Shown here piece by piece: positions 6,494-13,023 of a stretch of DNA of 16,908 nucleotides. Within the stretch, counting starts at the first letter, position 1; every line of letters begins with the position of its first letter. Position numbers and translations under genes: made by a program. The DNA is from Deltaproteobacteria bacterium (lineage in GTDB: Bacteria > Desulfobacterota > DSM-4660 > Desulfatiglandales > HGW-15). Location: positions 1-16,908 of the forward strand of contig JAFDHB010000080.1 of NCBI GenBank assembly GCA_019308985.1. The letters are read 5' to 3'. Below the pieces are notes generated by a model that worked only from the letters and a program-made list of their open reading frames with translations, ran no database searches and was not told the DNA's origin.

Positions 6494-7393
6494 TCAATAG
6501 CGATTCAGGCTCTCGTTCAGAAAGGCGTTTTCTATGGCTATGCCCGCCCTTTTGCCGAGATCCATAAACAAAGAAAGGTCTTTTTTCCTGAAGCAGTGTG
6601 GGCTTGACACGGAATCCAGGTACAGGGCTCCCCTCACCCGGGAGCCACTCATGATGGGCACACACATTACCGAGGCGATTTTGGAAAGCTTGAGGGTCTC
6701 GGCAATTTCATCGCCTCTGGCGGAATGAGCATCGGCAATAACGACAGCCTTCCCTTCCCCCAGCACCCTTTCCACGACTTCTTTGGAATATGCAGTGCCC
6801 TCACGGGCCGCGGGCTCCCTGGACCTCGATATGGTTTCCAGAATTTGGCCTGTCACAGGGTCCGTCAACAGGATCACACCCCTTTCGATTCTCTTCAGGA
6901 TGCTGAAGATATTGTCCAGCAAGTCCTCAAGCGCTCTTCTGATATTTGCGCTCTCCTCCAGGATATGTGAGGCACTGTAGATCAACTCCATGATCTTTTG
7001 ATTGGTCTTGCTCCTGTGCTGAACAGCCTGCCCGCCTTCGTTTCCCACATCCTTGGTCAGCTCAATCGAGTCGAGAAAGGGCATGACATGCTCAACGCAC
7101 CCTTTTCCGAGGCAGATGACACTCATTCCTATTACGATAGGGTTCCCCTCAAGGATTTCAACTTCCTCATCCGGCTTCATGTATTTTCCGTTGAAGAAGG
7201 TACCATTCAAGCTTTTGAGGTCCCTGGCAAAGTAGTTCTGGCCCCTGCGAATTATCTCCAGGTGCCTACGAGACACAGTCTTGTCAAGTATTTGGATATC
7301 GTTTTCTCTACCACGCCCTACGGTAATGACATCTTTCTCTATCTCAAAGGACTTGCCCTGCTCCGGACCGTTCAAAATGTAGATCTTAGCCAT
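6494..7393 (-). CDS. FHA domain + GAF domain signalling protein
   Basis: Residues about 1-95 form a forkhead-associated domain: GRGRENDI at 27-33, SRRH at 41-44 and LNGTFFNG at 62-69. It therefore has the conserved Arg, Ser, His and Asn that recognise phosphothreonine. Residues about 135-292 form a GAF domain (IERGVILLTDPVTGQIL, then SVMCVPIMSGSRVRGALYLDS), which senses small molecules or redox state. The chain ends right after GAF (IAIENAFLNESLNRY). In many Desulfobacterota and Myxococcota proteins an AAA+ sigma-54 activator, cyclase or kinase domain follows this point; none is encoded downstream in any frame here. It probably works as a phospho-dependent adaptor. The gene stands alone and is preceded by a sigma-54-like promoter (7490-7505) and paired palindromes (7655-7692), so it is likely under inducible control. 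Confidence 0.85.
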   Translation of the reverse strand: MAKIYILNGPEQGKSFEIEKDVITVGRGRENDIQILDKTVSRRHLEIIRRGQNYFARDLKSLNGTFFNGKYMKPDEEVEILEGNPIVIGMSVICLGKGCVEHVMPFLDSIELTKDVGNEGGQAVQHRSKTNQKIMELIYSASHILEESANIRRALEDLLDNIFSILKRIERGVILLTDPVTGQILETISRSREPAAREGTAYSKEVVERVLGEGKAVVIADAHSARGDEIAETLKLSKIASVMCVPIMSGSRVRGALYLDSVSSPHCFRKKDLSLFMDLGKRAGIAIENAFLNESLNRY

Positions 7394-7489
7394 CTCAGCC
7401 CATCCTGCAAATAGCCATTGCCTAGTGATCGTTCAGTAGAAAAAGTAGGGCAATAATACACCGGGTTTGCCACGTTCTAATGGAAGTAC

Positions 7490-7505
7490 TTCAAATTTCG
7501 TGCCA
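7490..7505 (-). promoter_or_regulatory. Sigma-54-type (-24/-12) promoter of the FHA-GAF gene
   Basis: On the minus strand the sequence reads CTGGCACGAAATTTGAA: TGGCAC at 7500-7505 and TTGAA at 7490-7494 separated by 5 nt. The consensus is TGGCACG-N4-TTGCA; the -24 element is perfect, and the -12 element has A in place of the usual C. Transcription would start near 7479, about 85 nt before the ATG. An almost identical element occurs at 15210-15225. Confidence 0.65.
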
Positions 7506-7654
7506 GGCAAGAGCATGGGTGGTGTTGAAGGGAGCAACCCGATCATTTTGGCCTTATCCTCTTGTTATTCTTGAAGTACTTTTTCGCAGGATCCATTCAA
7601 TACCTCAAACGTGCGCCTTGAACAGCCGAATGCGCGCGAGAGGAGATCTCAAAA

Positions 7655-7692
7655 TGCACAACTTATTGTGCACATGCACAAGAAATTGTGCA
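7655..7692 (-). promoter_or_regulatory. Tandem palindromes, candidate enhancer-binding sites (locus 1)
   Basis: There are two 18-bp inverted repeats, TGCACAACTTATTGTGCA (7655-7672) and TGCACAAGAAATTGTGCA (7675-7692), with centres 20 bp apart. Both fit TGCACAA-N4-TTGTGCA. They lie about 150 bp upstream of the sigma-54-like promoter of the FHA-GAF gene, where enhancer-binding protein sites are usually found. The outer TGCAC/GTGCA halves recall NtrC sites but the spacing is one base longer. The rest of the 7394-7752 gap holds the promoter and two GAAGTACTT copies (7483-7491 and 7573-7581). Confidence 0.7.
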
Positions 7693-7752
7693 CATCCGAG
7701 CCCGGGGCGCAAGAGGTCCGGTTTCATTAAGGACGGGCGAGCACTCCCTCCC

Positions 7753-8190
7753 CTAAGACTTTTCCTTCTTGACGACCCTGATATCCGTGATCCTAGTGAA
7801 GGGATACTGACCATCCTGATCCTTTTCCAGGTATTTTACCATATCCCAAATCGTATTCAGGGCCATGGTGACCCCGACCAGGGCCTCCATTTCAACCCCG
7901 GTCCGTGCCTGCGCCTTGACCAGGCATAGGGCAGCTATTGAATCCTTGGATACCCTGAAATCTACCTTGACGGTGTCCAGGGGGATTTGGTGACAATGGG
8001 GAATGAGAAGATGGGTCTGTTTGGCGGCATTCATCGCTGCCACTTCTGCCGCCATCAAGGGATCGCCCTTCTTGACACGACCTTCCCTGATCTCACCAAT
8101 GGTCTCAGGAGAAAGAAGAATCTTTCCTGTTGCCTCTGCCCTTCTCTTGATAATCGGTTTTTCCGTGACATCAACCATTCCCATATTCAC
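7753..8190 (-). CDS. moaC: Cyclic pyranopterin monophosphate synthase MoaC
   Basis: This 145-residue protein matches MoaC, which with MoaA converts GTP to cyclic pyranopterin monophosphate, the first step of molybdenum cofactor synthesis in the cytoplasm. Diagnostic stretches are MVDVTEKP, KGDPLMAAEVAAMNAAKQTHLLIPHCHQIPL, the ARTGVEMEALVGV segment, and DMVKYLEKDQDGQYPFTRITDIRVV. The last, with its DMVK lysine, resembles archaeal and deltaproteobacterial MoaC more than the E. coli type. The usual short leader (HFD..G) before MVDV is missing and an in-frame TGA just upstream rules out an extension. The first start is GTG (8190); the ATGs at 8184 and 8178 are alternatives, with AAAGGA upstream. 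It is the last gene of the tetrapyrrole-Moco operon, 69 nt after moaE. Confidence 0.92.
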   Translation of the reverse strand: MNMGMVDVTEKPIIKRRAEATGKILLSPETIGEIREGRVKKGDPLMAAEVAAMNAAKQTHLLIPHCHQIPLDTVKVDFRVSKDSIAALCLVKAQARTGVEMEALVGVTMALNTIWDMVKYLEKDQDGQYPFTRITDIRVVKKEKS

Positions 8191-8259
8191 TGCGTCCTTT
8201 CATTTCCATTGGTTTCCTTTTCGCCTTGGTATCGGGAAACTCCCGCCAGGAATCTTGGT

Positions 8260-8619
8260 TTACGGGTTCAAGAATTCCTTCTTTTGGCTCGCCTCAACCT
8301 TTATTCGATCCACTGCCCTCTCAAGGGCCGGGAACACGTGCTCCCTTATGTCCCCGGCGACTGCCACGGCCAGGATTTCATCGCCCACCATCAGGCGCCC
8401 CTCATTTGTTTCAACTAATACTTCAATAATTCCACGCATTGATTTGATATCTTTTATTATATTTGCGATAGAATCATAGTCATATGAGACCTCAACGGCC
8501 CCCACATCGTTCCCCTTCCTCGAAGTAGCTCGCACGATTCCGAGATGAAAGGCAATCATTCCCATAGAAGAGGAGCCGCGGTGCTCCTTGAGTCTGGCAA
8601 TCATCCTGTTCACGTCCAT
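8260..8619 (-). CDS. moaE: MoaE-like molybdopterin synthase catalytic subunit (short form)
   Basis: This 119-residue protein resembles MoaE, which with MoaD inserts the dithiolene sulfurs of molybdopterin. It keeps a GMIAFHLGIVRATSRKG strand-loop (the counterpart of the FVGTVR region), EGRLMVGDEILAVAVAGDIREHVFPALERAVDRIK, and lysines K107, K113 and K114, whose spacing matches the catalytic K119/K126 pair of E. coli MoaE. The usual HR after the beta-strand is replaced by DIRE. It is shorter than classical MoaE (about 150 residues), so it belongs to a divergent MoaE subgroup. A GAGG Shine-Dalgarno lies inside the end of hemA and the ATG is 2 nt past the hemA stop, indicating translational coupling. 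moaC follows. No MoaD is encoded in this window. Confidence 0.8.
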   Translation of the reverse strand: MDVNRMIARLKEHRGSSSMGMIAFHLGIVRATSRKGNDVGAVEVSYDYDSIANIIKDIKSMRGIIEVLVETNEGRLMVGDEILAVAVAGDIREHVFPALERAVDRIKVEASQKKEFLNP

Positions 8620-8621
8620 TT

Positions 8622-9905
8622 CTACACCTCATTCTCATCATTATCCAGTTTAAAGAGCTTGCGTGTCATATCCAGGTACGCGTCTCTCGTGGCTCGGTCG
8701 GCCTTTCCCTTAAGTACGACAATGGGATCATTGATGATCTTTTCCGCAATGGACATTGTCAGACGCTCAATACCATCCCTTTGGGATGGGGACAACTCCT
8801 TTAAGAGGGAGAGGCTCTTCTTGAGTTCTTTCAGTCTTATGGCCTCAGCCTTCTCTCGCAACGAGATGATCGTTGGAACCACTGAGAGTGTCTTTAACCA
8901 CTTCTCGAACTTGATCACCTCTTCTTGCACGATCCTCTCGGCCTTAATTGCCTCCTTCTTTCGCTGAGCCAGGTTTAGCTCTGTAACCCCCTTTAGATCG
9001 TCTATGTCATAGAGATAGACATTTGAGATCTCGTGCGCAGCGGGTTCCACGTCCCTGGGGACGGCAATATCTATGAAAAAAAGAGGGCGGTTCTTTCTCT
9101 TTCGCATTGAGCTTCTTACGTCCTCGGCGGTGATGACGTAATCAGGGGACGCCGTTGACGTTATGACAATGTCAGCCTCGAGAAGCTGTGTTCCGATTTC
9201 ATCAAAGGAAAGCGGTCGGCCCTTAAAGACCTCTGCTAACCGGACGGCCTTCTCAAAGGTGCGATTGGATACCAGGATCGAACTTACACCGTTATTAAGG
9301 AGATGTCTTGCTGCAAGCTCAGCCATCTCGCCGGCACCGATGAGGAGCACCTTCTTTCCGCTCAGGTCGAAAAAGATCTTCTTGGACAGTTCTACCGCCG
9401 CATAGCTAATGGATACAGCGGAGTCAGCAACATTTGTCTCGGTCCGGACACGTTTGGCAACGTGAAAGGCTCGATGCATGAGTTTATTCAGGATCGTCCC
9501 CGAGACCTTTGCCTTGGATGCAAGGGAATAGGCATCTTTTATCTGTCCTAGGATCTGAGGCTCTCCAACCACCATTGAGTCGAGACTGGAAGTAACTCTG
9601 AAGATGTGTCTCACCGCGTCCTGGTCCTGGTGAATGTACAGGTTCGGAAGAAAGTTTTGCTCGGGGAGGCCGCTCAACTGTGACAGGAAGCGTATAATTG
9701 CCTCCCGTGTCTCAAGAGGGTATTCTGTGACGCAAAGTGCCTCAACGCGGTTACAGGTGGACAGGAACATGCCCTCTTTGACCCATTCGATTTCGCGAAT
9801 GAACGTAACGGCCCTTTGAGGACCTTGAGGATCCTTGGCAAGAGACTCCCTCAATTCAATGGGGGCTGTCTGGTGATTCATGCCTATGTCCAAGATAGTG
9901 ATCAT
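8622..9905 (-). CDS. hemA: Glutamyl-tRNA reductase HemA
   Basis: This 427-residue enzyme reduces glutamyl-tRNA(Glu) to glutamate-1-semialdehyde with NADPH, the first committed step of C5-pathway tetrapyrrole synthesis. The N-terminal domain has GMNHQTAPIELRE and the catalytic cysteine Cys51 in LSTCNRVEALC. The Rossmann domain has GAGEMAELAARHLL and SNRTFEKA. The C-terminal helical dimerisation domain ends the protein. Full length for the family. Its ATG overlaps the stop of the upstream CcsA/HemX-like gene by 4 nt (ATGA), showing translational coupling, and the moaE start lies 2 nt after its stop. The flanking precorrin-2 dehydrogenase and CcsA-like genes suggest that the products go to siroheme and heme for c-type cytochromes. 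Confidence 0.97.
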   Translation of the reverse strand: MITILDIGMNHQTAPIELRESLAKDPQGPQRAVTFIREIEWVKEGMFLSTCNRVEALCVTEYPLETREAIIRFLSQLSGLPEQNFLPNLYIHQDQDAVRHIFRVTSSLDSMVVGEPQILGQIKDAYSLASKAKVSGTILNKLMHRAFHVAKRVRTETNVADSAVSISYAAVELSKKIFFDLSGKKVLLIGAGEMAELAARHLLNNGVSSILVSNRTFEKAVRLAEVFKGRPLSFDEIGTQLLEADIVITSTASPDYVITAEDVRSSMRKRKNRPLFFIDIAVPRDVEPAAHEISNVYLYDIDDLKGVTELNLAQRKKEAIKAERIVQEEVIKFEKWLKTLSVVPTIISLREKAEAIRLKELKKSLSLLKELSPSQRDGIERLTMSIAEKIINDPIVVLKGKADRATRDAYLDMTRKLFKLDNDENEV

Positions 9906-10741
9906 GGAACCATTCGACCTTCCAGACTCCTGAAGCTATGGTAATCACTCAACCATAGGCTCGTCCCGACAAAGGTGAAGATGAGAATTCCAAAGGCAAT
10001 GATGGACATGATGGCCGCCCTCCGGCCGCGCCAGCCCACCGCAAGACGCTCATGCAAGAGAATCGCATAGAAAAGCCAGGTGATGACTGACCATACCTCC
10101 TTGGGATCCCATCGCCAGTATTTTCCAAGGGCGTATTGGGCGTAGATCGCCCCAGTGATCATCCCGAGGGTCATCAAGGGAAAGCCATAGATGAGACTGT
10201 AGTGGTTTATCATATCAAGGGTTTGAAGGGAGGGGAGCCTCGAGTAAAGGGGCCCCAACTTCTTTCCCTTAATCTGGCGCTCTTGGATCAGATACATGAT
10301 GGCCGAAAAGAAGGTCACTGCAAAAACCCCGTTTCCCATAAGGCTTGTCCCAACATGAATCGTCAACCACATGCTCTTGAAGGCGGGTCTAACGACAACT
10401 TCCGCGCCCGGAATTGTAGAGGATATTATGAGGAGGCAGGCTGCGAAGGGTGTCAAGAAGGAACCGAGTATCATCAGTTTGAATTTCAAGTGGAAGACCA
10501 GGTAGGCCCCCACAATGGTCCAGGCGAAAAAGGACAAGGATGACTTCAGGGTGAGTATCGGCTGGACTCCCAGGTTATAGTACTGGATTCCAAAGTACAG
10601 AGTGTGGAGCACAAATCCCATGAGAAGTAACCTGTAGGACCAACTGTACACGGCCTTCTGCTGCTTGATCACAAATACGATAAAACCTCCTGCAGCGATA
10701 AGGACCAGAAAAAGCGCTAGCTTAAGTATCAATAATTCCAT
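9902..10741 (-). CDS. ccsA: CcsA/HemX-type cytochrome c assembly membrane protein
   Basis: This 279-residue protein has about eight membrane segments and the tryptophan-rich haem-handling motif WRWDPKEVWSVITWLFYAILLH (residues 209-230). Histidines occur at the usual positions in neighbouring helices (His46, His129 in TIHVGTSLMG, His230). These mark the cytochrome c assembly family (CcmC/CcsA/HemX). It lies directly upstream of hemA with an ATGA overlap, the arrangement for which HemX was named, so it could either help move haem to apocytochromes with a ResB/Ccs1 partner or control HemA levels. No ResB partner is encoded here. The Shine-Dalgarno is weak. It is 25 nt downstream of the precorrin-2 dehydrogenase gene. 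Family membership is sure; the choice between CcsA and HemX roles is not. Confidence 0.88.
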   Translation of the reverse strand: MELLILKLALFLVLIAAGGFIVFVIKQQKAVYSWSYRLLLMGFVLHTLYFGIQYYNLGVQPILTLKSSLSFFAWTIVGAYLVFHLKFKLMILGSFLTPFAACLLIISSTIPGAEVVVRPAFKSMWLTIHVGTSLMGNGVFAVTFFSAIMYLIQERQIKGKKLGPLYSRLPSLQTLDMINHYSLIYGFPLMTLGMITGAIYAQYALGKYWRWDPKEVWSVITWLFYAILLHERLAVGWRGRRAAIMSIIAFGILIFTFVGTSLWLSDYHSFRSLEGRMVP

Positions 10742-10766
10742 GGTAACACCAATCCTTCATTATGAT

Positions 10767-11459
10767 TCAGGCCTCCTTCTCAGAATCCTCAGCCCTACGA
10801 ACTATTTTCAGGATATCCTCGCCGGACCATTCAATACCGGTCGCATCTTTTATCAATGAGGCAGCTCTTTCCCACTGCCCTGCTGCAAGGCACTCGAGGA
10901 GGGGCGAATTAACCAACTCGTAGAATATCCCCCTGTTTTGCTCCTGGTTCAGTCCGCGACTCAATACGTCTTGCCGCAGTACGCCCATCAAAATCAAAAA
11001 GATCTCATATTCCCTGCCGAACTTCCTTTCCAGCTCCTCCCGGATTCTCCTGGCCAATGCCGGACTCCTACCTGAAGTGGACACACAGATCAGTAGGTCT
11101 CCCCGCCTGAACACCGCGGGCAGGATAAAGCTGCAATCACTTGGCTGGTCTACCGCGTTGACCAGGAGGCCCTTTTCCCGCGCGCATCGGCTTACAAAGC
11201 TATTCAAGTGCCTATCGCTGGTGGCGGAAAACACCATGAGGGGGCTTTGCAAATGGTTTTCCTGGAATTTCGGGCCGAGGTAGGTTATTTTTCCCGTGTC
11301 TACATATTCTTGGAGCCGCCGACTCAGCCCCTCCGCCACCACCTTCACCGCAGCACCAGCCTCTAGCAGGGAATCAATTTTCCGTTCCGCTACCTGTCCT
11401 CCGCCAACAACCAGCACTTCCTTTCCGGAAAGATCAATGAGGACTGGATAATAGGCCAT
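10767..11459 (-). CDS. Precorrin-2 dehydrogenase / sirohydrochlorin ferrochelatase (Met8p/CysG-N type)
   Basis: This 230-residue protein has the N-terminal NAD-binding Rossmann fold (VLVVGGGQVAERKI, residues 16-28) and the catalytic region NAVDQPSDCSFILPAVFRRGDLLICVSTSGRSPALARRIR. Asp104 corresponds in sequence context to the catalytic Asp of CysG and Met8p. It oxidises precorrin-2 to sirohydrochlorin and may insert iron to give siroheme. The uroporphyrinogen methyltransferase half of CysG is absent, so that step must be encoded elsewhere. In sulfate reducers siroheme is also the starting point of the alternative (Ahb) haem route, which fits its place upstream of the CcsA-like gene and hemA; this link is inferred. 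It lies 74 nt after the radical SAM gene in the same orientation. Confidence 0.93.
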   Translation of the reverse strand: MAYYPVLIDLSGKEVLVVGGGQVAERKIDSLLEAGAAVKVVAEGLSRRLQEYVDTGKITYLGPKFQENHLQSPLMVFSATSDRHLNSFVSRCAREKGLLVNAVDQPSDCSFILPAVFRRGDLLICVSTSGRSPALARRIREELERKFGREYEIFLILMGVLRQDVLSRGLNQEQNRGIFYELVNSPLLECLAAGQWERAASLIKDATGIEWSGEDILKIVRRAEDSEKEA

Positions 11460-11533
11460 AGTTGCATCCGATCTCTTGACTAGAAGTGGGAGTCTAGAAT
11501 TTGGGACAGACCCGAAAGTGACTCTATGGCAAA

Positions 11534-12691
11534 TCAGACATATTGGTCCACCATCTGGGTTATGTTTCTTTCAACCTCCTCCGTGCCACCCTTTGATTGC
11601 CATTCACGAATCAAGTTGCTGATTTTCTCATGGGTAACAGGGTCTCGTTTCAGATCTTCCGTGGAGCGGTACGCTCCGCCCCTCCTCCCTACGCGGTATA
11701 TGAGGCGCTCGTCATCCGGGAGCTCCTGGTATTCCCTAATAACGTGGAGCATCTTCTCCTTGTCTTCAGGGAGCCTTCCGCTGACATCTTCCAGTAAGTT
11801 CATTATGTGGTCACTGGTAACGACACTCGTGATTCCCTCGAGGTTCTTGATAAAGACCCTGAGCTCCTCCGCAAGCATGTCATCGGTCTGCACCTTGAAC
11901 TCCCCCTTTATGAGCTTTTCATAGAGGGGGACCCTTTTCGGCACCCTGAGGCTCCTGATGCGAATAAAATGGGGATCTATGCTATTGAGGACCTTGGCCG
12001 TGTCTACAGCGTGCTCTTTCCACAATTGCTGTCCTCCTAGTCCTGGCATGACGTATTCAGAGAGTTCCATGCCCGCCTCAATGACCTTTCTGCCCGCCTC
12101 GATATGTTGGGCAGAATTAACTCCTTTCTTCATCAGCTTCAGGAGAGGATCGTGCCCTGTCTCCAAACCCACATGGACTCGATCTAACCCAGCCTCCCTG
12201 ATCCTTTTCAAAGATTCCAGAGACTTGCGGATAATGGTCCTGGACCTTGAATAGGTCGTCACCCTGATTATTTCGGGAATTTTTTCTCTCAGGAACTGGA
12301 GGACCTCTACCAGGTCATCGGTCTTCATTATCAGGTTATCTGCATCTTGCAGGAAACAGGCTCCGGTACCGTAATAGAGCCAAAGCCCGACACTACGGTA
12401 ACTGCTGGTGTAGGCTGAATCGGTAAGAATGCGGCCGAGGACCTGGTCCGTCATCTTGCCGCTTTGGCCAAGTCTCCAGGACAGGGCCTTAATATCATCA
12501 GCGATATCCCTGACTGTTTGGATATCCTGCTTGATTTCCTCTACCGTCCTCAGGGAGAACTTTCTCTTTTTGTAGACGGGACAAAAGAGACATTGATTCC
12601 AGGGGCAGTTCTGAGTGAACCTCAAAAGGAGGCTCTGAGCCTCATTGGGTGGGCGAATGGGTCCCTGCTCAAAGCTTAAAGTCCTTTCCAT
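11534..12691 (-). CDS. Radical SAM protein of unknown function
   Basis: This 385-residue protein has a [4Fe-4S] cysteine cluster in CPWNQCLFCPVYKKRKF (Cys29, Cys34, Cys37), a CX4CX2C form instead of the common CX3CX2C. A SAM-contact-like LETGHDPLLKLMKKG follows near the middle, so the core resembles the Elp3/HemN-like radical SAM barrel. The C-terminal region (about residues 270-385) is helical and charged, with no recognised accessory domain and no obvious auxiliary cluster cysteines. The substrate is unknown. It is the first gene of the unit leading to precorrin-2 dehydrogenase, CcsA-like, hemA, moaE and moaC, so a role in tetrapyrrole or cofactor metabolism is possible, but this is guilt by association only. 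A promoter candidate lies at 12877-12905. The Shine-Dalgarno is weak. Confidence 0.85.
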   Translation of the reverse strand: MERTLSFEQGPIRPPNEAQSLLLRFTQNCPWNQCLFCPVYKKRKFSLRTVEEIKQDIQTVRDIADDIKALSWRLGQSGKMTDQVLGRILTDSAYTSSYRSVGLWLYYGTGACFLQDADNLIMKTDDLVEVLQFLREKIPEIIRVTTYSRSRTIIRKSLESLKRIREAGLDRVHVGLETGHDPLLKLMKKGVNSAQHIEAGRKVIEAGMELSEYVMPGLGGQQLWKEHAVDTAKVLNSIDPHFIRIRSLRVPKRVPLYEKLIKGEFKVQTDDMLAEELRVFIKNLEGITSVVTSDHIMNLLEDVSGRLPEDKEKMLHVIREYQELPDDERLIYRVGRRGGAYRSTEDLKRDPVTHEKISNLIREWQSKGGTEEVERNITQMVDQYV

Positions 12692-13023
12692 GGCTAAAAT
12701 GGGCAGTCCTCCTTCATCCTTGACGCCTTTCTAAGGCACAACCTCCCTCTTCCTGCGGACGTTCAGCAGGACCCTCGAAAGGCATCTCGTTTCTAAGATT
12801 CCAACATGATGAAATATAAACACAATTTTCCCCTATTCCAGGCCCCTGACTCTATTCTTTTGCAGCCATTGATTTCTATATAGGGGATTGTGCGGCTCAT
12901 ATCAACTTCTTATTCTCCTCCCCTTGGATATCAGGTTTGATGGCTTCGCAAGAAGACCTGCGTTTTAAGGTGGAATGTATTCAGAAGGATTTGCTTGAGG
13001 GGGCGAGGCCGGTATCTCAGGGC
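12692..13023 (-). other. Intergenic region between the PilZ-GNAT and radical SAM genes
   Basis: In this 332-nt gap I see no coding frame worth calling, no repeat and no convincing terminator; a GCCTT-TCT-AAGGC stem near 12729-12741 lacks a U-tract. Its only clear content is the promoter candidate at 12877-12905. Confidence 0.5.
12877..12905 (-). promoter_or_regulatory. Sigma-70-type promoter for the radical SAM - hemA - moaC operon
   Basis: On the minus strand TTGATA (12900-12905, 5/6 to -35) and TATATA (12877-12882, 4/6 to -10) are exactly 17 nt apart. Transcription would start near 12870, leaving a leader of about 180 nt before the ATG at 12691, long enough for regulation, although no known riboswitch was recognised. 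No other strong promoter was seen between this point and moaC. Confidence 0.5.

Noticed and set aside
6231..6665. Minus-strand 144-residue frame overlapping the end of the FHA-GAF gene
   Set aside because: It has no AAA+ or other domain motif and is out of frame with FHA-GAF; treated as a chance frame.
7655..7692. Canonical NtrC binding sites
   Set aside because: The halves resemble TGCAC/GTGCA, but the length (18 bp) and inner AA/TT bases differ from the NtrC consensus I know; kept as an unassigned enhancer-binding site.
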